Assembly: GCF_016801865.2 (NCBI RefSeq)
Contig: NC_068937.1
Location: 122,423,225-122,487,224 of the forward strand
DNA: 64,000 bases
From: Culex pipiens pallens
Taxonomy: Eukaryota; Arthropoda; Insecta; Diptera; Culicidae
Direction of reading: 5' to 3'
This document shows, piece by piece, positions 22,301 to 33,540 of the stretch (positions are counted from its first letter, which is position 1; every line of letters starts with the position of its first letter). A program made the position numbers and the translations under genes. The notes under the pieces were generated by a model, which did not search any database, was not told the DNA's origin, and worked only from the letters and a program-made list of their open reading frames with translations.

Positions 22301-24284
22301 CGCGCGATGGTTGACAACAAACAATAAGGTTAAGCCCATGACATATTATGGCAACCGCCATTATGGCATCTCTTAGCAGTTATTCCACGTCGAATGTAAA
22401 ATAATAAAAATGGAATTTTGACAGTCTGGAGCGCATGAATTACCCCATTATCGGTTTCCCACACGGGTGAAATGGAAATTGTTGCACATGTCTGAAGTTG
22501 GAAATTTGGCAACTTATCTTAATTTATGCTAAATTTCAAAAATTTAAACAACAATCCTAAGCAAACCGGTTTAGAAACTAAAGATAAACTAAAGGTACGA
22601 CGATTTTTGCGTAATCTTGCCTTGAATCGCGATGAAAGCGTTTTGAATAAAAAAATTATGTATTTTTTCTGTTCTAGAATTTAACGAAATTTTGTTTATT
22701 ATGTATGATTATAAAATAAGTACACAACGGTTATAGAAGATTTACAAAAAAAAAAGATTTTTTTTAGTTCGTCCACAAACAATCTCATGTTGGTAAACAA
22801 ACGACGCCATATTGACAATGTTGTTCGGTAGCACATATCAGGCCATCGCCGGGGCCCTGGTTATTCCACGTCAAATATAATAATATAAATTTAATAATAA
22901 AAGTTATAATTTTGCTGAACTAATTTGAAATACAATTCATCGATGAATAATACAGGATACTCACTTGGTGGTCACGCGTAGATCGGTGAAACGTGATTCG
23001 GAAGTTGAGGTGCAAACAAATCGAAAAATATTTGCTCAATAAATAGCGGTCGCGATTCGATAAGACAGGTTGAAGTGATTTCTTAGCAAATGGCAAACAA
23101 AGATTTTTCATAGTTTCATTCAGTTTCGTTTATTTCCAACATTTCATGGCGCCGCGGGCTTGAGTTTGGACTAACCTTTTTGTTTTTTTTTTTTTTCTCT
23201 GGTAGTATATAGTGTATAGCTGTACGTTTAGTTACGACTAATATAACAATCCTTGCGGTTACATCTTGCTTTTCATTCTGATCAATTTTTGCTAAATATT
23301 TTAGTTTCCAACATTATGGTTTATTTGTATCTGTCATGAAACACTATAGTCCTGCGCGAACAGTTGTATTTGGACGAACAAACAACAATTTAGAACCACT
23401 AATATCTTCACCCAGCCATGCACACACGCACACACGTAAGTATTGCTGTGTAAATATATGCTTATGTTTTGTAAATATGGCTTCCACACATTTTGTCCTT
23501 TCCGCAAGATGGCGTCACACGTATGCGCAAAGCGTTTGGCCAAGATGGCGCCCAAAACCGTAACCGACTGCCGACTCCTCGAAATGATATGGCACTTAAC
23601 AAAATCTCTAGATAATTCCTAATGCGAGCGAAATGAGCGGGAACCTCGCGAGGTTCCCGAAACGAATCTCGGAATATGCTGTCTGAGAGAGGTATTTTTA
23701 TCGTTTTTGTTTCAGTGCTTGATTGTTTAGTGGTTTGTATTGTTATTTTTTGTTTGAGTTTCATTATAAAAATAAAGGGGTGATATGGTCTAATCGCTGT
23801 TTGGACACCTCTAGGTTCGGTTATTTGAGTAATTTGGTTGACTAAGAACACACCCATGTTATGTTTTTTTTGTTCTGTATTTTTTTCTTATTTTATTGTA
23901 CTGCATGCATTAAACTAGCTAGACTTTTTATTAGTTACAATTTGGACAAAAAAAAAATAGTAAAACATTTACACTGTAGTACTTATAATTTAACGCATTT
24001 GCTTTGCACATGCATCGAACAAACTAAAATCTAACACCTGAAACATTGGAAGGGATGTTGCTACTTGATGTAACTATGGCAGAAAATTATAACAACATAA
24101 TTTTGCGCCCGGGCTTCCAGAAGGTGGGTGATTGCTTCCAATTGACTCTCTGTTCTTACCGACGTAAAACAAATATGTACAAACACGAACTTACAGTCGA
24201 AAATCTCCTAATAAAACATAGAAATCTTCACAAATAAAGCGTTTCCCGTGTATGCGTGCGTTAGTCATTGAGACTGCATCGAAA
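16380..24284. other. Long gene-poor region downstream of gene D
   Basis: No protein gene could be supported. 16.4-18.3 kb is AT-rich with poly-A/T runs. Between 19.29 and 22.37 kb there are four exact copies of GCCAT(T/A)ATGGC, and AAGATGGCG strings occur near 23.51 and 23.54 kb. The last kilobase before 24285 probably includes the 3' UTR of gene D. A short CA-rich stretch lies near 23420-23440. Confidence 0.45.
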
Positions 24285-27200
24285 TTACTTTGCTCCAAGC
24301 AGAGCCTGAATTTCTGCGTTGGTCTTGCCCTTAGTTTCCGGAACCTTGAAAAACACGTACAACGTGCCGACCGCCATCCAAAAGCCGAAGAACCAGAATG
24401 TCCAATCGGCTCCCAGCGTTTCCTGCATCGTTCCAAAGGTCTTGGTGACCAAAAATACCAGCGACCAGTTGAACATGACCGTCAGGGCCGAAGCTAGCCC
24501 TTTCACGTCTGGAGCGCACAGTTCACCCATCATCATCCACGGAATCGGTCCAAATCCGAGCGAGAAGCTGATAATGAACAGGACCACCGAAGCCAACGGG
24601 AGCCAACCGATTCCGGACACGTCAGCCTTGTCGGCTTGCAGCTTGAAGTACACTCCGAGGACAACCAAACATGATCCCATAATGAAACTGCTCTGCAGCA
24701 GCAGAATCCGGCGACCGGCCTTATCGATCAGCACTGAAGACACAAAGGTCATCAACACCTGAACGACACCGACCACAATACCACAGATGGCAGGGTCCAT
24801 CGTACTGCCGGCAGACTGGAAGATTGGCACAGTGTAGAAAATTACCGCGTTGATACCCGAAAACTGCTGGAAGAACATCAACAGCAACGCGATGAACAGA
24901 GCATTACGGTTGACGGCCTTGGTAAAGAGATCCGACACCTTGGCTTCGCCCTTGACCGCATCCAGATCACTCTGAATGGCCTCAACGGCATTCTGCGTAT
25001 TGCAATTTGGCCCCCAGAACCACTTCAAAGCCACAGCCGCCTCACTGCGTCGACCCTGAAAAAAAGCAACTCGTTATCTACCAAAAAACTTGACCAACTA
25101 ACCGCGCTCAAACTCACCGTTTTCACCAAGTAGGTGGGACTTTCCGGCACGATGAACATCGCCACAATCAGAAGCGCCGGAAAGACGGCACACATCACGC
25201 TCAGCAACACCCAGGAAACGTACGGACCGATAGCGTACACGAACAGAATTCCGACCGTCAGGAACAGCTGGAAGAACGCGCCCAACGCTCCGCGAATCGA
25301 AATTTCCGCAAACTCAGAGATGTACATGGGTGCCACGACGCACGATGCTCCCGTTGAGATACCTGCGAAGAAACGCGCAAATTATAGCAACGCCGACGCC
25401 ATTATGGCAAGCAAAACAGTCTCAACATACCGATCAGAAACCGGCCAGCGTACAGCATTCCGGCACCATTGGCGAAGATGATTAAAGCCCAACTCAGCAG
25501 GTACGGCAAGGCCAGCGACATGGTTGTGTACTTTCGACCGATCTTTTCGGCGAGGACACCCGCCGGGAGCGCTCCGAGGAAGGCGCCAATGGCCAGGAAC
25601 GAGCCGACCCATGATCCTGAAAATGGAGACACGTGAGTAAAATTGATTTCTTATTGATAAGATTGCTGAAGATATTAGACAAACACACTCGAAACTAGTT
25701 TTTATTGCTCGTTTCGCCACTTGAAGGCACGTTTGCACGGCCCAGGCTTAAGGGCATTCCAAGGGGCGATTAAATTGTAGAACTCAAGTTGATTGGTTTA
25801 TTGTTCTGGGATCTGTTTACTTTCGGGCCGCACAAACAGCTTACCCTGAAGTATTTCGAGAACAAATTGTCTCAGCGATTAGCAGTGATTGAGTGCTTTC
25901 AAGAGTCGCCATAATGGCGGTCGTAAATCATTCGACAACATCTCCAGAAAGTTGGTGCCGCTGCAAATAAAGCGATTGGCGAGCGTCAACAAAAAAGCAC
26001 GCAATAGAATCAATAGGTTAGAATAAATAATCTAATATTGTCATTACAGAGAAACACAGGGTTGTCTTGTGTCATTTTTCTCTGTAATGGCAATATTTAG
26101 TATGCACTCCAGATTAGGCCCCTTGCCTTATTATCAAGGAAGTAAGCAAATCAAGTGCGTTTAAATTTACACAGAAAATTAAAACCCAGAAATTTATCAG
26201 CAGTGATTTTTTTTGCAGTTATAGCAAAAATCCAAATATATAATTGCATAATTAGAGTTTAACACACTATTTGTTTGTAGATTGAAGGTTGAATTTAAAA
26301 GTTATAATTCAAAATTAGGTCAACTTTTTCCTTAAACCATAAACAGTGTCACTCACAAACCAAGCCTCCTTCAGGCCTTTGCGTCCATTTTAATCAAGTA
26401 AAGTACGGTATAATCTACCAATTGGACAAGCTGCAAGCTTCCTTTTCAGAGGCTTGTCTACCGCGTTGCCGCCGGAGAAGCGAAATGCAAATATTGACGC
26501 CGTGTAAATGAATACTTTACGCCGCTCTTTCGTATCCCGTTTCCCTTCAATGGAGACCATTTTAATTTATGATCTCCATTAAAAGTCAAGCGAGTGCCAC
26601 TGCGACAAACATCTATTTAAAGTAGCAGAGGATATCCATTTCATTTAAGTGAGATTGCTGTCAAGATTAACCCTTTTCTGCTTATAGAAAACCTAATGAT
26701 TTCCTATCATTAAAATGTAATTTTGTTAAAGTACAATCGAGTAACGGCGCTCCCAACGTTTTAAAAATTCATACTAAAAATAAGTTCTCATTTTGATGCT
26801 GAAAATCTTAACTCACATCAAAAGCGGTATGGCAGAGGGTTACCCCACCGGAAGTGTCTAAATTTAGTGCACGTTGGCACACTTAATCGAGATGATGATC
26901 CGACGCATGGAGCCAAAGCGTGATCCAAAGCGAAATATCGAAATTGACAGTCTCCTGCGGCTGCCCACCAGCGGTGCATCGATAGATGTTAATTGGCGGT
27001 AATTACTGGTACAAATTAGTAGCTTGGCAGAAATAAACTCGTTGACTAGCGCACACGAGAAATGACGGGGAGGATCCTGAAGTAAGTGAAAGATTAGCGC
27101 TTCAACTCGTTAACGATTTAATTAGTCTTGTAAAGAGTGAAAAGAGCTGCGCTTTTTGGCAATCTAACCGAAATTGGGTCCTCAAATGAAGCTTAAATTT

Positions 27201-28919
27201 GTGATATTATTGTTCACAACGATAAAGCTTATTTTTCTGAGAACAATGACGCGTTGTACGACTGCAATGGATTTGAAATGGATTTTTAAATTAATTTTGA
27301 AAAATTAACTTCGCGGCTCTTTTTGACAGAAAAGGTCCTACTTGACAGTTCGTTCCAAGGGGATCCATCCATGATCCATCGAAAAAATGTTGTCTTGTGA
27401 ATTTATTGTTTTGCATTGAAATTTAAAAAAAGTGATCAGAAATGGTTTTTAATCGTGTTTTTTACCGTTATAAATAAAAATTGGCGTTCCGCTGTGAATA
27501 AAAACTACCAACGCGATTTGCCATTATGGCAACCGCTGCCAAATCGCACAATCAACGTCAACGCCAAGTTGTCACGCCACAAAGTGACTAAAACCAATCT
27601 CACGACGGCTCATCAAAGACCAAATTTTTCCTGACCCGTACAAATTGACCTTTCCGCCCTCCTCTCCCAGCAGACCCAATAATGTTGAGTATCGCGCGAT
27701 GAATCGGCGTGATCGAATAATTAGAACGCGCGAGTGCCGCCGACGAGAGTTTTGAACTCTCTTGGCTGCTGTTGACTGCGGTTCAAACCGGAATCTGTCT
27801 GGCCGGACGGAGGCTGACTAATGGTGGACGCATTTGTCTTTGTTGAACCTCCCGCACATGGCGCGACTTGATAAATGCAAGATTAATTGACGCTCATTAA
27901 ATCTCGTCACCGCGGTCACAGGCCAATTAGACGTCTGGGCAGGTTCGGTGGATGGAGTGAAGGCTCTTTATTGGAATACCTTTGCGGGATTCCTGTGCGG
28001 TTGCTCGCGTGGTGTCGGGTTGTCATGAGGGGTAATTGATATGATGTTTTTGGGATTGGGTTAGAAGTAAAAAAATGACAATTATTGCCCTTACAGAGTT
28101 AATGTCTCAAGCCAACCCTTGATTTCTTAACAGATTTCGGACATTTTTCTCTGCTTTAACCAAAACCTTTCTTTACAGCACCGAATAGAACCAGCTTGAA
28201 GCGCTTGAAGTTTACTCAAAATCAGAAGAACGTCAAAACATTTACAGCGGTACTTTTTACAACAATTTCGTTAATCGCATGCTTCCATCAAATTATCAGT
28301 AAATTGAAGCCTCCTAAGAAGCCTGGACCTGGCAGCTTATCTTTCACGTTGGTAATTTCAATGCCAAACTGGTGATTGCCAACCCATAAATGCACAAATC
28401 ACGAATTGTCCGAGTGATTCAAAGGACTATAGCCAGATAGGCACCCCACGCCGTCATTGCGTCACTAATCTGTCTCATAGAGTCGGAAATACGGTCGGTA
28501 ATAAAATTACAAACGGTTCGATAAGCCGTATCGCCCGTATCGTATGCTTTTTGAAACAATTCCACCGCTAAGTCCAACGATCGATCTGAGGCATTACGGT
28601 GGCAACTGATTGATAAACGCATACCTTCTTCTGCCGTAATTGTAAATCCATCTGTGCTATTACTGGAGGTCGTTCCATTTTCAACTACCGGCGTCAGCTG
28701 GGACAGAACCGGGGATGTCCAACCGAGGGCAGTTCCTGCACTGATGGCGGCAAAAGACACTGGAAAGAAAGACGATGTTTAATTTATAAAGTTCAAACAA
28801 CGAAGGTTCAACTCACCTCCAACACCGGCTACAAACTGCATCAGCTTTGTGTTGGACGCTTGACCCTCCGGTGGGTCGTACAGCATGGGGTTCGTGACCC
28901 CTGGACCATTGTTGCTCAT
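24285..28919 (-). CDS. Facilitated trehalose/sugar transporter, Tret1-like (gene D)
   Basis: MFS sugar porter, 479 aa, in five coding exons on the minus strand: 28919-28817, 28759-28625, 25616-25431, 25362-25118, 25055-24285. Exon 1 encodes MSNNGPGVTNPMLYDPPEGQ and ends QFVAGVG; the first intron (57 nt) splits the same codon position as in A-C. A 3008-nt intron follows the extracellular loop (TAEEG/SWVGS); further introns sit at LIG/GIST and YLVKT/GRR, unlike the other three genes. Signatures: LGWTSPVL, EKIGRK, PESPTYL, QQFSGINAVIFY about residues 286-297, GFGPIPWM, PETKG about 462-466. The loop between TM1 and TM2 is long with several NGT/NSS/NST-like glycosylation candidates. Predicted plasma-membrane trehalose or hexose facilitator; substrate not determinable. 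A 3' splice acceptor at 28938-28939, just 5' of the ATG, indicates a spliced 5' UTR. Confidence 0.9.
25617..28624 (-). other. Large second intron of transporter gene D
   Basis: This 3008-nt intron has donor GTATGC at 28624 downward and acceptor TTTTCAG ending at 25617. It contains two GCCATWATGGC palindromes (25908, 27520), a hairpin at 26034-26097, one arm of the ~335-bp repeat family (about 27160-27480), TTTACAGCGG at 28241-28250, and the inverted copy of a 4-kb repeat at 28102-28129. No coding segment is recognised. Confidence 0.65.
26034..26097. repeat. Short hairpin element related to repeats at 4.03 kb and 28.1 kb
   Basis: The arm 26034-26054 (AATATTGTCATTACAGAGAAA) pairs almost perfectly with 26077-26097 (TTTCTCTGTAATGGCAATATT), around a loop of about 22 nt with CAGGGTTGTCTTGTG. 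Similar TTTTCTCTGT(A/T)ATGGCAAT and CAAGGGTTGGCTTGAG strings occur near 4030-4080 and, inverted, at 28080-28160. I read it as a small MITE family. Confidence 0.6.
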
Positions 28920-30974
28920 GGTGGTTCAAAGAACTGTCTGAAAAAAAGAACCAGAATAACTGCGTTTAGTTACAGCGGCACCAAGTGAAAACGTGACTGC
29001 AGCGTCCCAGTGACAAAAAGATCAAACATGTGCACGCGATTTATTTGCTTTTCTTGGGTTTCCATTAGCGTGCACTTGAAACACGACAGCCAAGGGGACA
29101 ACATGGTGTACTACGCGCGCCAAAACGTAAACACTTTTTGAACCGGTGCCAAACTGTGCGGGAACACACCCACCAAACGAGGGACGACGACGTGTCATTC
29201 ATGAGCTGGCAAAAAATCGGAGAAAGAAGAATGTTTGCACCTTTTTTTCCTCTTCAGGTTTAAATTCCTAGTGCGTTTTCTGTGTACACATCGTACTGAC
29301 ATAGACAACTAGATTTGGCTTTTTACTACTTTTAGCTCAGATGAGCTACGCTAGGTTCAGTGCAGCTTTTCAGGTCAGTTTTCAAATTAAAAAAAAAAAT
29401 CAAAAAAAAAACGCACATGCATGTGACATGATTACGCTTCATTTCTTTAGCATACCGGTAGTCAAAAAGATAGCAACTAAGTGTAGCGTACTTTACCGGC
29501 AACTATAAATATGTAAACAGACTGTTTATGCCACAGTTGGGTTATTTTGAACGGAATTTTAAAAGAAAACCTCTCCGCTCTCTACCTTCCCCGCGATATC
29601 GTAACACGATGTCGAGTTACGGTTGTTCGGCACTGCTGTCTCGGTCACCGTACCGTGACCGGTTTTATAATCGCGTACCTGTTTGCAGTGAGAGGGGTAC
29701 TATACCGATTGTTGAACGACATTTTCGGCAATTGTTCAAAATCGTGAATCGGTAGACCATCACAGCAAGAACTACCCTAAATTCTAAAGCGGTGTCGTCG
29801 CGTATTTGGCACCGGCCCAAGCATTGTTTGCAGCTACAATGCAAATTATGTAAATTGATTTGGCACTCAGCCTAGCTTGCCGACTTTCCGGTCGGTCAGT
29901 CGTTAACCTGATTTGGAAGAAATTTGGCATGCACAATTTTGGAAACTAAACGGTCATTGTTTTGTAAATTGAGATTCATGGTTACAGTTCAATTGAACTT
30001 TGATAACATTTTTATAACAAATTCTGAAGCTTTATTTTAGGGAAACTGTCAACCTAGTTTGTTTACAGCGGTTTCCTTCTGAGCTCATCAAGCCAACACA
30101 AACAGATCGAAGCGACGATCGAAGGCGACATCTCGTGTTGATGCTATTAAATATTTTTCTGATTGCGTTTGTAAATTTCCCGAGAAATAATAATTTCAAA
30201 CTTTATAAACATGGCTGCCGTTTCGATGTTGGTGGCAGCCGAAGGCGCACCATTGGGTGCCCTTACGAGGTTATCGGGATCACAGCTATGGCCGATTACA
30301 GATTACAAATTTATTGATACCGGTCAGCTCATAGCGATAATCAGCACATCGCTGAAAGTCGAACGATTCTAGTGTTGAAACTAAGTATGTGCAAGCAACC
30401 ATTAAGAAGTCGTCTTATCAACCATGCGATGATCTGTCAAAATATCATTGAAAACTATCAATAAACTAACAATGATCACGGCTCCAGCTTATCAGCTCAC
30501 CCCACCAGAAGCCGTCAGGCGCCTAAACAAGCGCCATATAATTCATATCTTGACAGAGCCCATGCTTTTATGGTTCGCACCCCCCAGAACGTCAATAAAT
30601 CGTAAACCGAAGCACGTACGTAATCCATCGACCTGTTGCGGCCTCACGTGCTTCGGCCAAGCCAGCCAAAAACCAACCCTGACGTCACCACCCGAAAAGA
30701 GAGAGAAAAGTTTCGGTCGGAAAAGTTGTAAACAAACCGAGCAAACGAAGGAAAAACTGTTTCGTGTTTTCCGCCTGCCTACGTCAGCCGGTGGCGTAGA
30801 GGTCACTCGGAGGACGCTTGTCGCTGGTGCTGGTGGGAAGAATCGTCATGGTCAGGGCAATTTTGAAGGAAAACACCCATAAATTTCGACGATCAACAAT
30901 TCCGGGAAAGCGTTTGTTGGTAGCGGTACGCCCAGCGTTTTGACCGTTTGCTCGACATTGTTCGATGTGGGATC

Positions 30975-31143
30975 CCAGTCAACTCAATCGGAATTCTGAA
31001 ACGGAATTCAATTCGAAACGTTTACGTATTCCGTTTCAAACGCAACAACCGGTACGTACACGGAATCGGTTGTTGCGTTTAAAACGGAATACGTAAACAA
31101 TTCGAATTGAATTCCGTTTTAGATTTCCAATTGAGTTGACTGG
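30975..31143. mobile_element. Foldback/MITE-like palindrome with ~77-bp arms
   Basis: The left arm begins CCAGTCAACTCAATCGGAA at 30975 and the right arm ends with its inverse complement at 31143. The arms pair over about 77 bp with few mismatches, around a short centre containing GGTACGTACACGGAAT. There is no coding capacity. I could not find a convincing target-site duplication. Confidence 0.65.
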
Positions 31144-31669
31144 AATGGTGTTAAATTTTTCTTGTTTAAAGTGCGTTGAACGACACGCTTAAACTACTTT
31201 TACGTAATTCATCTGACGATAACAAAAGCGTCCGAAAATGGTACGACACGACGCTGCGTGCTCTGCAAAAACGACAGCTTAATGAAAATGAATCAAATTA
31301 AAGGTTCAAACCAGTTTACCAGCTTGCAAACAGGTAAAGATGGCATTTTGGTAAATCCGAGGATCTGCGGTTTTACATCGCTAAACCGAATGCATTGCAA
31401 CTATTGGTTTAAATAAGTGTGGTTTAAATTGGTTATCAAATTCCAATGTGCTAAAATTAAATCAGTTGACATCAACACCGTAAAACATCCACGCCGGCCG
31501 GTTGCCAAACCGGTCCCATTCATTGAAATGCTTCTCCCATGTTCCATATTAGCGCTCCCCCTGTGGACCAAAACCAGACATGGCGCGTCGTTACCACAAA
31601 ACGGGACACGGAATGTGAATTTTTATTCTAATTTTCACTGCCTTCTTGGGTTTATCTGTTTTGAACCGG

Positions 31670-31884
31670 TTCGAGCTAGAGAGCCTGGAGCTTATAAGAG
31701 AACGGACATCTCAAACCAAAAGTACCAATCGAAGCACGAGAACTGTCAAACGGAAGTACCAATCGAGCATAAGACAAAGGATTTTGCTCGATTGGTACCT
31801 CCGTTTGACAGTTCTCGTGCTTCGATTGGTACTTTTGGTTTGAGATGTCCGTTCTCTAATAAGCTCCAGGCTCTCTAGTTCGAG
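31670..31884. mobile_element. Nearly perfect 94-bp hairpin element with TTCGAG flanking duplication
   Basis: The left arm 31676-31769 and right arm 31785-31878 are inverse complements over 94 bp with two mismatches by eye, around a 15-nt loop. TTCGAG occurs directly outside both ends (31670-31675, 31879-31884), as a 6-bp target-site duplication would. The ends are CTAGAGAGCC/GGCTCTCTAG. Because of the symmetry, both strands encode the same chance peptide. Very low divergence points to a recent insertion or conversion. If transcribed it would form a long dsRNA hairpin. Confidence 0.75.
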
Positions 31885-33540
31885 CGCGTAGGCAGCCATC
31901 CCAGGCCTACTACTCGAAGCGTACCATTTCTGGTCGGGGAATTGCTTGCTAGATCTGCGAAGGTCAACGTGAAAAAAAACATCGGGCTTATCGCAGTCAA
32001 CTTCGAGATTGAACAGCTGAAATTCAATATTTTCGTCTCGTTATCGACGTTCTGCCTCCAGCAGATGTAACATTATCTCCCCGAGTGTTCTATTGTTGGA
32101 CGGCCCTCGCGTTGTCTGTCACTGTCGATGGTCTCAAAGAGCATTGAACAAGAAAACAAAAGTCCACCAAAGAGAACCTGCCGAAACAATGATATGATAA
32201 GACGCAATCAATCTCAAAGTGTTTGCGTGACCTTTCGACAACCTTTGCTGTCCTGGAACATGGTGCCGCTGTAAGCGAAGTGGCCCAATTACTGGCAAGT
32301 ACATTCCCTTTGGAGACCATCGTGTGATTGGATGCAAACCGTTGAACCTTGCAGGCGTCCAATATCACTTAGGCCCGTCCCTAGTGCCCAGTCAATCAAT
32401 CTATTTGCAGTAGCAATTCAATTGAACGGTCGTAAATTTTCCATGAAATTGCGAACTGTTGCGCTACTGCAGCATGCAATTGCCCAGGATCGAACCGGTT
32501 CTGACACTTGACAGTTACTTTGCCATAATGGAGGCTGCCGTCAATTGTGAAGATGCGTTTTCGCACTAATTAGGCGCGCGAAAAGAAAAAAAACATCGAT
32601 TTCTTAACAGTGGCACTAGAAAACAGCCTTAGATCCAATATTTGCCAAACAACTCGGATTGCAATGCGATTGGAACGTATTTTGCCTTGATTTCCCTCGA
32701 GTTTGCATTTCCCCTCAGAAGCAAACAATGTCATTCGAAGAAATTGCCGGAGGGATATAAATATTTACGACGGCGCTTTTCACAGCTTGGTGCCAATTTA
32801 TGAACACGTTTTTTCTTCGGGCACACTTCCTTAATTTTGTGATTTGCTCTTTTACTTATTATGCAGGGCGTTTTTTTCCTTATCACAGATCTCGTTCAGT
32901 TGTATTGTTGTGCCTTCCCCATCTTGAAGCACGCATGTGGAATACTGAAAGTTGATAGTTCACTTTTAATTCATTTCTTAAATTTTGGTGAAAATGAAAG
33001 TGGTTTTGTAGCTTAACTGGCTGAGTTTGTGCGAAATGAGTTTTGTTCCCGCTAAATTACAACGCTGAAGAAAGTTTGCAAAGTTAGTCTAAACTTCTAA
33101 AATCGACTTAACTATTTCCAAGTCACTTTATATTTGTCTTCCAATTGCTCCACCCATCTCCACTCACCTAGAACTTTCCGCGAAACCGACTTAGTCGATA
33201 CAATTTCACTTTTCAACCTGCCAAAAGTCCGTATTTAACACCCGGAGATAGCTGTCGATATACAATTTTAAACCCAACGTTTCAAGGTTCAATCGGTCGT
33301 ATTTTTCCTCGCTTCCCGGCTCAAATTTTCCACACGGTTTGTCCTCTCTCCTCGCTCCTTAAGGTGAAATTGCTGCTGATGGTGTCGGCACCTTAAACTT
33401 GCCTGTTCGAAGCTCAACCGTCGACTGACAGTCGGGTTCGATTCGGTTCGTCGGCGGCTGGGACCAAATTCAGTCGAGTACAGAAAACGCGCGCGCAAGA
33501 CGGTCGGGCCTCCATCGCACTGCTCGTGGAAATCGGGTGT

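Larger units (their letters stand above)
28920..33540. other. Upstream region of gene D, probably a long 5'-UTR intron
   Basis: No supported coding gene lies here. On the minus strand a polypyrimidine tract and AG at 28939-28938 sit just 5' of the gene D leader, so an upstream non-coding exon must exist. One candidate is at about 33428-33400, where TCAGTCGACGG looks like an initiator and is followed by a possible GC-type donor (CAG/GCAAGT); there is no TATA box. The region also holds two foldback elements (30975-31143, 31670-31884) and TTTACAGCGG motifs. Confidence 0.3.

Noticed and set aside
28419..28624. Continuation of the gene D exon 2 frame for about 69 more codons
   Set aside because: A strong donor at 28624 restores the expected Tret1 sequence with the next exon; the extension has no similarity to transporters and I read it as intron.
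31646..31899. Two ORFs on opposite strands encoding almost the same peptide
   Set aside because: This is a trivial result of the 94-bp inverted repeat, not a protein gene.
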